Source: Gigaspora rosea
Lineage: Eukaryota > Glomeromycota > Glomeromycetes > Diversisporales > Gigasporaceae
Direction: 5' to 3'
DNA: 64,000 nt
NCBI GenBank assembly: GCA_003550325.1
Contig: QKWP01002097.1
Location: forward strand, 11,987-75,986
The position numbers were made by a program, and so were the translations under genes. This document shows, piece after piece, positions 47,787 through 60,349 of this stretch (positions are counted from its first letter, which is position 1; each line of letters starts with the position of its first letter). The notes beneath the pieces were generated by a model, which saw nothing but the letters and a program-made list of their open reading frames with translations, made no database searches and had not been told where the DNA came from.

Positions 47787-48428
47787 TTCAGGTTTCACCC
47801 TGTCGTATGTAATTATTGTTTGACTGATTATTACTTCGTTATACTTGAAAAACGTAATTCTGAAATTTAAATTCTGCCGATCTGTTTTTTTTTTTACTGA
47901 CTACTTAAAAAATTGGGATGTATAGTTAACGTTAAATAATAGTGTATATCAAAATCTGACCATCTCTAAAAGTTTCAGAACAAATAATATATATTAAACG
48001 CACTTCTAACTTTATTGCTAGACTATGTTCATAAGGATTTACGTTTCCATCATGGCTAATGAGACAACTATTATGAGCTAGTCTGATAATGTAAGCAAAA
48101 ATAAATTAAACATCTTTTTATAGAATTGCTCTTAATTTTATTCAAATTTAAGTTTAGGTCATAGTCGAAAGCTGTAACGATTTGAAAAATGTTTTTAAAA
48201 CACCGACGCAAGTATGTTAATGATTCAGTAATTTTTGAACGCGTAAATTAAAAAATTATTGGATACTAGAACAGAAATTATTTAAAATATGATTAACGTT
48301 GTAGAATTAAATTTTATTAATAGTATTTAAAGCAAGACGATTAAAAATCTACATGAATATATAACCTCGTTTCATTAAAATTTGTTATAGTCTGATTTTT
48401 CACATTAGCTTAGAAATAGTCTTCGGTT
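47787..48428. other. AT-rich spacer
   Basis: No gene or repeat pair seen. Confidence 0.4.
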
Positions 48429-48598
48429 TTTTAAATCATACCAATGGTGTTCAACACCACAATTACTTGATGCCTTAAACAAAAATGGTTGCACTCTAAA
48501 ATAACCTATTGCTAACTTTATTTTTTAACTCTAATTTTATTAACAACAAAATACTATAAAAAATACGTTGTTAAGCACCGCTGGTGTGATTTAAAATT
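48429..48598. mobile_element. Degenerate MITE
   Basis: TTTAAATCATACCAATGGTG and the inverse of TTTAAATCACACCAGCGGTG face each other; a CGTTGTTAAG/TTCAACACC extension follows. About 170 bp. Confidence 0.5.
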
Positions 48599-49439
48599 TT
48601 AATACTTTCTAATAAAATATAAATAATAAGATACTACAACCAAGTATGCGCAACTTCAGTAAAAAGTTATGATTTAAATAGTGCAAAAATTATAATTGCT
48701 GTTATAATTTTGGTGAACCTAAATATCTTTAAAAAAATTTTTTTATGATGAGGTTTTACTCATATCTTTATTAATAATTTGTAGTAGATGCCTCCAGAGT
48801 TCTTCGGATTAGTAGTACAGAAAACTATCTACTTCAATAACAAATTACATTGCAAGAATGGAGCTCAGACGATTAGATAATAAACTATCTAATTTATCTG
48901 CAACCAAACCTACTGGAGTATTTAAAAACTCATCTAGATTTGTGTGTTTATATGCAATCATTAAAAAAATTTTTTTTAATGCTCTGTAAGATTTGCAAAA
49001 AAATTAAATAATAAATCAAATAAAAATCTGTCAAAAACTTCAATAATAGCTATAAATACAGAAATCAAACACAATTCTGTACAAACTTTCAAATTTTAAG
49101 AAATTTTGCAGTTGTTTTTGCAAATTTGTGCTCTTTTAATTTTTTTGATAGTTAGTAAAAGTATTATATATATAAAATATTCAGATCTTTGTTTTTCTAT
49201 TTGCTTAGACCTTTAGAAAAGTACTTGTTATCTGCGTGTTACTGGTCTAAAAAAACTATATATGGGAATGAGTCAATAGAAACAGAACAATTTATTTTTA
49301 GTAAAATTATTTTTAGTAGAATTTTTTTAATTTTTAAATTAAAATATTTTAACAATTATTTAACCAATTTTGATATAAATTTTTGTATTTTAACCTTATA
49401 ATTGTCTAAAATTAAAATAAAAAAAATTATTAGATTTTA

Positions 49440-49535
49440 TAAGATAATTGATAAAATATTTGAGCTTAAAGTTGGAAAACTTTTTTTTAGAAACAATTTG
49501 TCATTCTTCTATTAACTTACTTTTATATAGGGTTC
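49440..49535. mobile_element. One end of the 33.7-kb MITE family
   Basis: The block TTTGAGCTTAAAGTTGGAAAA, then AACAATTTGTCATTCTTC and TATTAACTTACTTT, resembles the end of 33707-33963. The partner end was not found. Confidence 0.35.
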
Positions 49536-49544
49536 TACAATTTA

Positions 49545-49680
49545 ATTTGATTAATTTGATTTGATTTGATCAAATATTTGATTTCAAATCAAATTCAAAT
49601 ACAAAAGTTTCAAATTAAATCAAATTCAAATTAATAAATATTTGATTTAATTTGATCAATATTTAATTTGATTTAAAAAA
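49545..49680. repeat. Self-complementary TTTGAT/ATCAAA tract
   Basis: Repeated TTTGAT units run into ATCAAATTCAAAT units, so the tract folds back on itself in several registers. Low-complexity origin likely. Confidence 0.7.
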
Positions 49681-52308
49681 TTTATTAGTTTTAGAACTAT
49701 AGTTCTTAAAACAATATTGTAGTTTATATAAAGAATAGCACTTTTATTATTACAACTTTAATGATATATTTATAAAAATTAAAACTTGTATTAAAAGTAA
49801 AAAAAAATCTAAAAAAAATTTAATAGTAAAAATGCTAATACAAGAACTTTAAACTTTTATTATTAGTTAAGGGACATGTCTATTTACCATATTTACTAAT
49901 TTGGTTTTACTTCAAAATTAGCCAATTATAATTAAGAATTATTTGCTATTAAAATTTATTACAAAGTAAGTTTTGATAACAATAGTTTTTTAAACTTATT
50001 TTTAATCTATAATTAAGTATATAAAAACTTTTAATATATATATGTTTAATTATTAGTTAAAAATAAAAAAATTTTTTTTGAATTTACTTTTATCTATTAT
50101 AAAACCAATTTTTCAATAACAAATTAATCCTTTACTATCTAAAAATACTTGAGCACTTTAACTACAAGTGATAATGCTTCTTTTTATAGCTTGGTGTAGT
50201 TATTCTTTGATATTTTTTGCTTATTTATCTCATATAGAGACCAAAAAACTATTTTATTTGAAAGTTTCATTTGTTATTCTTAATATCACTTAATAGCAAA
50301 AGTTTGTATAATAGTTTATCGAAAAATGGTTTCTAAAAATCAAATCAATGAATATGCAGAGGTTCCAAATATAATTTATATAGTAAATCAAATGTTAATC
50401 ATTCAATTTTTATATTAAAATTCTATTTCTGTAAAAGATTTCATCTATTACAACCCATATTTGAGAAACAAAATATCTATAGCTTTTTAAATCAAAATAT
50501 TTTTAAAACATTTCTTTATTAAATCATGAAATTCTCAACTCTTAATTTTTCTAGACTACTAAAAATCTTTGCACAAATTTTGAATATCTAACTCTATAAA
50601 TATTTATAGATCTAATTAAGTTCAAAATAACTATTTTTTCCAAGGATCCAATTTAATTTCTAATAACTTGCAAAACTTATATTTTTGACAAATACCAAGT
50701 CTGTAGATTAAACTATTTTAATAATAGTGTATAAGCTTATTCCTTTTTAAAGATTTTACTTTGTACAATATCAAAGAACTACAAGTTGCTTAGTTAGTTA
50801 TAATATAAATTTTGTAATGCAACATATGGAACAAATCTGTTTTTAAAAAATTTGTTAATTGTATAGCAACAACTAATTTATTAACCATATTGATCTAAAC
50901 AGAACAAGACTGAAAACATAGATATAGTGCATGATATCTAAAAACTAAAATAGATAATTTGTCTTATTTTAAAAAAATTTATAAAAATTTTTGATGTTAT
51001 ATTAATTTTTTGTATTTTTTTTGTTTAAAAAATTTTTTTTTAATGGCTAAAATTTTATTAATTAACAAATTTTTAAATATTAGCCAATAAAAAAACCAAT
51101 ATATATGATTTGTCCTATTTTTGTTAATTTTTTAATGTATTATATAAAAATTAGACATTTTTTTTTTATTCTTTGACAAGTCTGCTGATACTTGTGAGTA
51201 AACAGAAAATACTATACTAAACAAATTTTACAAAATATTCAGTTTTTTCTCATATAAGCCCAATACCTCAAAGGAAGAAGTTCGTCTAATTGGCTGATGT
51301 AAATCAATTACCTGGGTAACTTATTTATATGTTATATAGTACTTTTTTAGAACTGAACATTTCACTAATAAAAAATCACCACAAAAGCCATTTCTAGCTT
51401 TGAACAAACGCTAATATTCACTATATAAAAGAATTTAAAAAGAATCTTACTCCTTGTGAACTTTGCTTAGAAGACAAAATATACTGTCGCCTATTGGACT
51501 GTACAAAGCTATACTATAGAGTAAGGTAATTGCAAATATTTTTTTGCTTAAGCCGTTTATTATATTAAATTCAAATAAACTTTTATTACTAACTGTTTAG
51601 TTTGAATAAGTGCAGGCTTGTAATAGCAAGAGATTCAGATTTATTGTTTGGATATGATTGGTTTTTGCAATGTATTGGGGTTGTTTAACTATAAATTTAG
51701 TTTATGTACTGGTATTGTTAAATTTTCTGAGAAGCTTGAGTTTATTAATAATAAATATTGTATTTATCTACTTTACACCTACTTTCTATTCTCTAAATAT
51801 ATATGATATGATATTTTGTGTATATTTATTATTTTGTATATGGAGTTGTCTTTCGTTTCTAGTACTGTATATAGTATTAAAGTGACAGATTTTTAAAATT
51901 ATATAATTTGATTGGTTAATTATCACGAGTGATCATGGGTAGATCTAAAAAAATTATCCAATCAGACAAACTTCTTCCTCTGACCCAACACCACTTTGTT
52001 TTTTAAAAAGAACCTAAGTATACTTTGTCACACTATTTTTTTAATGGAACAGGTTTCAGTAATGACCCATTAGTGATCATACCAAAAAGGCTTTTTACTT
52101 CTCTTGATAAAGCCTAACATTTTTTCTTCTACCAACTTTTTTATTACTTTTTGTCTTTCTAAAATCTTTCCTTTCTGCTTCTGCTTCCTATTCCTTTTCT
52201 TTAGTTCTTTTATCACTTTAATTTTTTTATTTTTTATTTTTTTTTATGTCTATTCTTCATTTTCTGTTTATCTTTAAGTACAATACCCAATTTTTTTCCT
52301 ATTTATTT
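49681..52308. other. Gene-poor AT-rich stretch with one coding-like scrap
   Basis: Mostly homopolymer-rich DNA. At about 51353-51411 a frame gives EHFTNKKSPQKPFLALNKR and at 51440-51523 another gives LTPCELCLEDKIYC; these look like scraps of an old protein, family unknown. A hydrophobic 75-codon frame (51658-51885) is not supported by anything else. TTTGATTGGTTAATT near 51907 is inverted near 51952 (AATTATCCAATCA), a weak MITE signal. Confidence 0.35.
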
Positions 52309-52849
52309 GGGAGCATCCATAAATAATATCATGTACCTTTATATAGTAGCTCTTGACTTTTTCTAAAATATATAAAAAATTTTTCAAATTCATATATTTA
52401 TATATAAAATTTTACAAAAACTTGAATATCTTATGACATAGTAATCTGATTTAGATAATTTTGGTACCATTCGATTTGTCTCGGTGAAACAAATCTGATT
52501 CATCTTGGTGAAACAAATTTAATAATACCAAAATTATATTATTTGGATGCAAGATATTCACAAAAAAATATTGATTATATAGTAATTTTATAAGAAAAGA
52601 TATAACTAATAGTATTTTATCAATAACTTCTAATCCAGTGATCTAAATGAAATGAAATTGGTACCATTTGACTTCTCTTACCAAGACAAATCAAATGGTA
52701 CTAAAATTATTCAATTTGGACTACTGGATCAGAATTTAGACAACTTTTTCTAAAAAATTACATTATATTTTTTTGACTCCTTCTACTTATCAAAAAAATA
52801 ATATTTTTGTTTAACCCCTTTTGTATAACATTATTTATGGATACTTCCT
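52309..52849. mobile_element. Harbinger-like foldback MITE
   Basis: Ends GGGAGCATCCATAAATAAT and, inverted, AGGAAGTATCCATAAATAAT. Inside are several inverted and direct copies of a block with TTGTCTCGGTGAAACAAAT and TTTTGGTACCATTYGA. It aligns with the flanks of the element at 30801-33524 and is a diverged relative of 10126-11031. TSD unclear. Confidence 0.6.
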
Positions 52850-54165
52850 TTACTGTCTGATAACAGTCTTTTTAAATTATTTCAAAAAGACTATTTCAAA
52901 CCATATTTAAAATATCTTCAATAATTTGGTTTGTTAGTTTGTTAAAATGAACCATCTTTGAATTTTCTTTAAACTTTGTGACAAAACAAACACTTAATTA
53001 GTCCTTTTTGTATGCTAGTTATTTCCTTATGTTTTTTTTTAAAAACTAAATTCAACAAATTATATTTGAATAATTTTTTTAGACATCTTTTAATAAATTG
53101 TTCCAAGTGAATTCTGCAGCCACTAATTGGATACTCCATTACGAGATTTCATAATCTTCATATTTCACTAAATAATCATGTATTTATTGGTATTTGTATA
53201 ATAGTTTAGACAATTTGGTCGCTTATAGAGATCTGATCTTCTCTTATTTAGTAAATCAAGAAGTAAGAGATTTTCTGAAAGGCATTTAATAAACAGGCTT
53301 TTTTACTTCTTTTAAATATTAAACCTCATATTTCAGTTATTTCTTTAAGCTTCTTCCCAAAAAATTGATCAGCTTTTGTCATTGTATCTATCATCTTGTA
53401 CTGTATTAAACAGAATTCATAATTGGTATTACTTAGCACCTATATACATATTGTTTAGTATTTTTATAAAAGCTCAAAATTGCGTCTTTACTAGCCAATT
53501 TTAGTATTCAATTTGTAATTTGACAATTCAGATTGATCTAATAATTTGAATTAAATGTGGATATTCTAATATGTAAATTTTAACATATACCGGTATATTT
53601 TTGATAATTGTTAGATTAAGGATTAAGGATTATACAAATCCTAATTCTGGATATATATGGGTAACATAAAATAAAAATCAGGCTTTACTAAATAAGGCAT
53701 AATAAAATTCTTAAGCAAATCACCTGGTCTAATATTGTATTCTTTATTCAAGTTATTAACTTGCTTGAGAATTCTAAATTGGAATTATCTAAATATACAC
53801 TACGTATTAAAAATCAATTCAATGTGTTTACAAAAACAAGAACAATATTTAGCAATAAATGGTGCTAATTTTGGCAAATCAAAATTTATTAATAAAATTT
53901 ATTTGCTTGGTAGCTTTTTGATTTCTCATCAGGGTTATACATAGTGATTTGAACCAAGATCAAAATCATTAATCAGTTACCCGAACCGGTCCTACTCGAT
54001 TCCAATCGGATTAATCGGAACTGTTTCAGTTAACTCAGTTGACCTGCGTCATCTGGGTCAACCGGATCAGAATTTCTAATCGAATTATTTTACTTAAAAT
54101 TTTTTTTAATTTGAAATATATCGGGTACCCGATAACTAGCGATAGATAACGGATTGTATCTATAG
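52850..54165. other. Spacer, no gene recognised
   Basis: AT-rich with scattered short frames only. A 69-codon frame (53735-53944) has no domain. GGATTAAGGATTATACAAATCC near 53625 is a minor inverted motif. Confidence 0.35.
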
Positions 54166-54258
54166 CGCATATATGCAATGGTAGGAATAAAAGTAAATTT
54201 CTGGTTATTCTCATAATAAGGCCAGAATTTTTATTCCTACTATATTGCATATATGTGC
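54166..54258. repeat. Short hairpin element, GCATATATGCAATGG type
   Basis: GCGCATATATGCAATGGTAG then GAATAAAA on the left faces TTTTTATTCCTACTATATTG and GCATATATGTGC on the right. A second member lies at about 57661-57730. Confidence 0.65.
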
Positions 54259-54289
54259 AGGAAACAATAAATAGATAAATAAAGCAAAC

Positions 54290-55160
54290 ACGTTTTTTTT
54301 TAATTTACTTTGTTTTTAAACTTTTTTTTTCTGATTTTTTTTTTTATTAATTTGTTTTTTTTTAAATTTTTTTTAATTTTTTTTAATTTTTTTATCATTT
54401 ATTTTTTTTTATTTTTTTTATTTTTTTAATTTTTTTTTTCTTTTGTCGTTTTTTTATTTTTCAATATTTTTTTCGTATTAATTTTTTTTATTTTTTTTTA
54501 AATTTCTATTATTGTTTTTTTTATATCAATTTATATTTTTTTATTTTAATATGTTTTTTTTATATCGTTTTATTTTTTTGATTATTTTTTTTATATCATT
54601 TTATTTTTTTATTTTTTTTTTATTTTAATATTTTTTTTTNNNNNNNNNNNNNNNNNNNNNNNNNNNNNNNNNNNNNNNNNNNNNNNNNNNNNNNNNNNNN
54701 NNNNNNNNNNNNNNNNNNNNNNNNNNNNNNNNNNNNNNNNNNNNNNNNNNNNNNNNNNNNNNNNNNNNNNNNNNNNNNNNNNNNNNNNNNNNNNNNNNNN
54801 NNNNNNNNNNNNNNNNNNNNNNNNNNNNNNNNNNNNNNNNNNNNNNNNNNNNNNNNNNNNNNNNNNNNNNNNNNNNNNNNNNNNNNNNNNNNNNNNNNNN
54901 NNNNNNNNNNNNNNNNNNNNNNNNNNNNNNNNNNNNNNNNNNNNNNNNNNNNNNNNNNNNNNNNNNNNNNNNNNNNNNNNNNNNNNNNNNNNNNNNNNTT
55001 TTTTTTTTATTTTAATTTTCTAATTTTTTTTTACGTATTTTATTTTAATTTTTTTTCTTTTATTATAACGTTTTAGATTTTTTTTAAATAATTTTTATTT
55101 TAATTATTTTTATTATTATTTATTAAATTTTTAATTTTTTTTTATTTATTAAATTTTTTT
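54290..55160. repeat. T-rich low-complexity tract with assembly gap
   Basis: Long T runs broken by A, CGT or TATC, on both sides of a gap of N at 54640-54988. No gene content. Confidence 0.9.
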
Positions 55161-55177
55161 ATTATTTTAATATTTAA

Positions 55178-55537
55178 GGGTAGGGTGAACGTAGATCAAT
55201 TTTCATATGATCTATGTGGTACTATAAGATTTTATATAGAAATTAAACACATGCTCCTGATAAAACTTTTTAGAAATATGGCCAATTTTAACAAAAATTT
55301 GGTATCACATAGAATGAGCCCTTATTTTCATAATCATGAAATTCTAGAACTCATAATATTTGAAAAAATCCACTTTCATATATTGATAAAAAAAACTTAG
55401 GTAGGCTTAGGTAGCACAAAAAATTGCTAATTCTGATTGGTCAGATCACGTTGTTTACAATCCTGATTGGTCAATTACATGATTTAATATGATTACAACA
55501 TGATTACTATTAGAAATGATCTACGTTCACCCTATCC
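55178..55537. mobile_element. MITE related to the 21.75-kb DDE transposon
   Basis: Ends GGGTAGGGTGAACGTAGATC and, inverted, GGATAGGGTGAACGTAGATC, flanked by TTAA at 55174-55177 and 55538-55541. The transposon at 21753-25495 shares the GTAGATCATTTCTA part and the TTAA. The centre holds GATTGGTCAGATCACGTT. Probably mobilised by that transposase type (inference). Confidence 0.75.
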
Positions 55538-55799
55538 TTAATAATAATTATTATTATTTTTATTTTTTTTGGTCTAGATTAGATCTTCACGTGATTTTTT
55601 ATTTAACAGTAAGTATTTATTTATTATTTTTTTTCGTCTTTTTTTTTATTTATTAACTTACTTTTTCCTATTTATTCTTTTTTTATATTTATTATTATTA
55701 TTATTATTTATGTTTTTTTTTAAATTATATTTTTTATTTTTTATCGTTATTATAACTTATCTATTTTTCCCTGTTACACTTTTTAGTAAATAACTTTGT

Positions 55800-56230
55800 T
55801 GTTGGCGTCAACCTTTTTTTGTCGTTGGTGCTATCCATTTTGGAGCAACTTTTGATGCTGGTTGTTCATTATGGCATTTGTTTGTGCATTTTCTTTGGTG
55901 GCGTTCATTTCGGTGCTTCGACCACTTCGGTGTATTATTCGTCGCTAGCGGTATTGGTGTTTTTTTCTTTTCCGTCATATTTTTGTTGACGCGCCCTAGT
56001 TCTAAAAAATACTTTTTAGTTTTTTTCTTTTTAGGTTTTTCAAGTGATTTTGTGATTGTTTCAGCTGATTTCAACATTACTTCGAGTGCGTTTCAGAGAT
56101 TTCACTTTGGTGCTGTTAGTTTTTTTGGACGTTTCTTGTATGACTACGTGGTGTCTTGTCACCGATTTTGAATTGCTTCGAGTGTGTTTCAGGTTTCTTG
56201 TTATAGATTTCGTTTTGGGCACCCTGTCAG
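55800..56230. other. Less AT-rich stretch, unassigned
   Basis: Base composition is higher in G and C than the flanks and frames of 67-110 codons are open on both strands. The minus-strand frames are lysine- and arginine-rich. No domain is recognised. It runs into the minisatellite. Confidence 0.35.
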
Positions 56231-56515
56231 TTTTCTTGGGTCTCTGTGCGAGTTCATGATTGTCTCTTCTTGGGACTTTGTGCGAGTTCGTAATTGTTTC
56301 TTTTTGGATCTCTGTGCGAGTTCGTGGTTGTCTCTTCTTGGGTTTTTGTGCGAGTTTGTGGTTGTCTCTTCTTGGATCTCTGTGCGAGTTCATGGTTGTC
56401 TCTTCTTGGGTCTCTGTGCAAGTTCATGATTGTCTTCTTTTGGATCTCTGTCGAGTTCGTGGTTGTTTCTTCTTGAGTCTCTATCTGTGCGAGTTCGTGG
56501 TTGTTTCAAGTGTCT
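56231..56515. repeat. Minisatellite of about 34-bp units
   Basis: About eight units built on TTCTTGGGTCTCTGTGCGAG and TTCRTGRTTGTCTC, with one to three base drift and small length changes that shift frame between units. That argues against a coding repeat. Confidence 0.8.
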
Positions 56516-56609
56516 TGTCGCCGATTTCAACATTGCTTGATACATTTTTGAGTGTCTTGTAGATTTTATCTTGGGTATCTTGTTAGTTTTCTTAATTAAT
56601 ATATATGTA

Positions 56610-57920
56610 CCGTATATTCCCGAAAATAAGCAATCTTTTTTTGGACGATTTTTAATAAAAAAAACAGGGGTAGCTTATTTTCGGGTGTTATGACTTTTTA
56701 AGAAACTTGTGCATAATAAATAGGTAGCTTATTTTCGGGTTATAAACCCGGAATTATAAATTTATATATATTTTTTTGTCTACTTGGGTTATAAACCCGA
56801 AGCAAATCCAATTTATTTTATTAATGGCGTTTGTTTTTTTATTAAATAAAAAAAAATAAAAATACCGGTAAATCAAAAAAAAAAGAAAAAATAAATATGG
56901 TACCGATATGTAAATAATAACCAATAAGTTAAAATAAATAATACATACATACCTTGTAACATACCTTGCATATCGATATTAGATACCGGTATAAAAAAAA
57001 CAAATCGGGTTTGTTTCGGGTTTATAAACCCAAACAAACTTGTTAAAAATAATAATTTCGATAATAAAAAAAAAGCAACGATAATTTAATTTTTTTTATT
57101 TATTTTAAATTATTTTTAACTTATTTTAATTTTTTTTTATTTATATTATTTTATTTTTTTATTATTTATTTATTTTATTTTTTTTTATTAATCAATTACC
57201 GGTATCGCTTTTATTTTTTATTTACAAATTAAATTTTTTTTTAACTTACCGGTATCGTTTTTTGGTTTTTTTTACTATAATTAAATACTTTTTTATTTAT
57301 GTATTTATTTTTTTATCGTTAATGTAATTTTATTAAATTTTTTTTTATTATTAACTATTTTTTTCTTTTTTTTTTTTTACTTTTTTTTAAATTTTTTTTC
57401 GTGTATTTTATTTTTATTTATTATTTAACTTAATTATTTTTTTTTATTAATAACTTAATTTTAAATTTTTCTTTTATTCTTTATTCGTTTATTTATTTAT
57501 TTTATTTATTTTATTTATAGTATTTGTTTATTTATTTAGGTTTTACATGGGCAGGTAAGAATTAATAATATATATATAGGTGGGAAAATGGATCTTTTCG
57601 GTAGGCGGATGAATATTTATGGTAAAAGGGCAGGGCGATAGATAGTTTATAGGGGTAAGTATGCATATATATGCAATGGTGGGAATAAAATAACAGATAT
57701 TCTCACCATTGCATATATGCACTAAGTGCAATATTTTCTAATTACGGATATTTGGGCAACAACAAAAGGGTAGCTTATTTTCGGAACAAAAAATTTTATT
57801 ATTGTTCTGAATCGAAAAAAGTGAGGTAGCTTATTTTCGGGTGAAACAAGCTTTTAGGTTTTTTGGTCAAAACCAAGGGGTAGCATATTTTCGTAGTAGC
57901 TTATTTTCGGGAATATACAG
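56610..57920. mobile_element. TA-flanked element with TATTCCCGAAAATAAGC ends
   Basis: Left tip CCGTATATTCCCGAAAATAA and inverted right tip CTGTATATTCCCGAAAATAA, flanked by TA at 56608-56609 and 57921-57922: Tc1/mariner-pogo style. TAGCTTATTTTCGG recurs in direct orientation at 56671, 56725, 57771, 57827 and 57897 (imperfect at 57881). The 1.3-kb interior has no transposase, only T-rich DNA, TACCGGTATCG motifs and a hairpin at 57661-57730. Confidence 0.8.
57661..57730. repeat. Short hairpin element
   Basis: GCATATATATGCAATGGTGG then GAATAAAA faces TATTCTCACCATTGCATATA. Second member of the type at 54166-54258. Confidence 0.6.
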
Positions 57921-57922
57921 TA

Positions 57923-58714
57923 GTTGCTGATACTGTAAATAGCAAATTGGCAATTTGCTAGCATATATGTTAATTGAATTTAAAATTCATATATGATTGT
58001 ACTGTTGTAGACGGTGTAAATATAAGTAGTAAAACCTCTGGCAAGCTCTAGCTATACGAATGTGATGGATAACTATCTTGCTAAGTCTGCTGGCTTATAT
58101 TTTTTATATGTCTTTATCTTCTGGCTCACCAAGAGATTATTGATTTTAAATTCTTTTATATTTATTTTTTATATTTTATTTTTAATTAATATATATGTAG
58201 TTGCTAATATTGTGAATAGCAAATTGGCATTTGCTAGCATATATATTTATTAAAATTATTACTTTTAGAGTTAGGGTTAGGGCATATTAGTTAGCATTAG
58301 ATTTTTTTAGTATAAATTATGTGATTAAGGTTAGTTTGTTGGATTCTTGTTAATTTTGTATTAATTGTATAATTGTATTAGTTAAAAGCAAAGCTTAAAA
58401 TGTTCGTTATCTATATTATATAAATAAAAAATTTTAAATGACTTAATTAGTATGTATATTTTTAATAAATTAAAATTAAAATGAAGTAGTAATATTATAT
58501 TTTTACAGAATTTATATATTCAATATATACCTAATATATATACGGCATATATACTATATGTGTACTATATGTGTCTAACATGTGTCCGATATCCTACATG
58601 ACTCTATACATATCGGGTACCCTATAATATATATCGGGTACATGATGCATTACAAATTTATATATGCGATGTGTATCCGATATGTATATGATATGTATAC
58701 TATATGTGTTCGGG
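57923..58714. other. Spacer, no gene; AT repeats near right side
   Basis: GTTAGGGTTAGGG occurs at about 58267-58280. From 58545 variants of ATATGTGTCYRAYATGTGTC and GATATCCTACATG form a degenerate repeat that resumes beyond the MULE-type MITE at 59302-59440. Confidence 0.45.
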
Positions 58715-59292
58715 CAGTTCCAATTATTTTCCCGACACAAACTTTCCTGACAATTCATTTGCCCGCCAAACCTTTTTCGGACATATCACTTTCCCGATAG
58801 TGCATTTTTCCCGACAGTATTAGATTCCCGACATATCACTTTTCTTATATATCTTTTTCCTGACAGTATTATTCTCTCATAGTATTCTTTTCTCAACAGT
58901 ATTCTTTTCCCGACAGTATTCTTTCCTAACAGTAACCATCCCGACAGTAACCTTTCCTGACAGTACCCTTTCTTGACAGTACTCTGTCCTGACAGTATCT
59001 TAAAACTGGTTATATACATGAATTAATTATTCTTGCCCAAACATTTTAGTAATAGTTAGGGTTAGAGTGAGCGTTAATATTGTACTTTTTCATGTTGGAA
59101 GTTGATATAGGATCAAAATTTTTAAATTGCATAATCTTCATGCACCTGGGGAAAGGATACTGTCAGGAAAAGATACTATTGGGAAAAGATACTGTTGGGA
59201 AAAGGCACTGTCAGGAAAGTGATATGTCCGAAAAAGGTTTGGCGGGCAAATGAATTGTCAGGAAAGTTTGTATCAGGAAATAATATAAACCC
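58715..59292. mobile_element. MULE-type MITE, long ends, 9-bp TSD
   Basis: The 9-bp direct repeat GTGTTCGGG flanks the element (58706-58714, 59293-59301). The inverted ends run for about 85 bp and contain TTTGCCCGCCAAACCTTTTT and CGGACATATCACTTTCC; the first dozen bases match less well. Inside, a GACAGTATTCTTTTCCC unit is repeated about ten times, and a TTAGGGTTAG stretch lies at 59056. Long ends plus 9-bp TSD fit Mutator-like elements. Confidence 0.75.
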
Positions 59293-59442
59293 GTGTTCGG
59301 GGTCTTACTATATGTGTCCAATATGTGTCTGATATCCTGCATGAACTCTACACATGTCAGGTATGTGTATAAATATATTTTACACATATCAGTCACATAT
59401 CATATATATATCATATATATATCAGATACCTGATATTACACT

Positions 59443-60349
59443 GATGTATATAATTTTGACCTGTGCTTATTTGGGTTCCAGGTTCTTCAAAGTTGGATTG
59501 GCCCCAAAGGAGGTCATTAAGCTAAAAAAGATAGAATCTAGATCATCTACAAAGTAGAGCTTCGATCCTACTTTTTAAGAGCCATTCGAATCCAATTCAG
59601 ATTCTACTTTGTGTATTCGGTTAATATTCGAATCTGGGTAAATCCAAATTCAATTACTGAATTCGGATTAAAAACAATAAAAAAAAAAATCAAGCGTATA
59701 CATATGCAACTTTGAATTTTAGAATGCTCTAAATTGAATTTTTAATAATAACCTGTATTTTACAAAATTGCTTAATGATTAAACTTGATTAAAAATGCGA
59801 TTGTAATCTAATTCCTCAAACCCTATATAGTTAGATGGTACAATTCGCTAATGCTAACTTCCAAGCAGAAAACCTGCTTGGCGCTTTTAGACCAAATTCT
59901 GAATTAAGTTGTGAGAGAATAATGGAGCAAACTTATTATACCGAATTCAAGCGAACATCCAGTAATTTTCTTTTAAATGCATGGCACAAAATAGCGCCCA
60001 TAGGCGTTCAAACCAATTGCTTATTTTATATAAACTTTATTTAATAACAACAATACATTCGTGAACTAATTAACATAATTATGATAATTTAAATATATTG
60101 TTTAAGATATATTTCATAGACTTGCCACGCCTAAAAATTAAAATTATGAACTTTGAAAATAAAAAATACAACTACTTTATATTTACCTGCATCAACTTTT
60201 AATAATGTTGTTATCCTATATCCACTTCTTCAAAGATATTAAGTAACTAGAGTGATCTTAGACAGTGAACACTTTGTGTAACTTCAAACTTTGTTACTGT
60301 GGTATATCTAAGTCAGTATGACAAAGAAGATTTAAGGCAATTTGCAATT
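59443..60349. other. Spacer with one unassigned short frame
   Basis: A 69-codon frame at 59835-60044 contains QAENLLGAFRPNSELSCER; no family recognised and no support as a gene. From 59520 to 59660 TTCGAATCYRATTCRGAT-like words recur. Confidence 0.35.

Noticed and set aside
51658..51885. 75-codon hydrophobic frame as a membrane protein
   Set aside because: In AT-rich DNA, T-rich codons give Leu/Ile/Phe runs by chance. There is no family feature, and the flanks show no gene structure.
55808..56393. Lys/Arg-rich minus-strand frames as a nuclear protein
   Set aside because: Part is the minisatellite, whose unit length shifts frame from unit to unit, and no domain is recognised.
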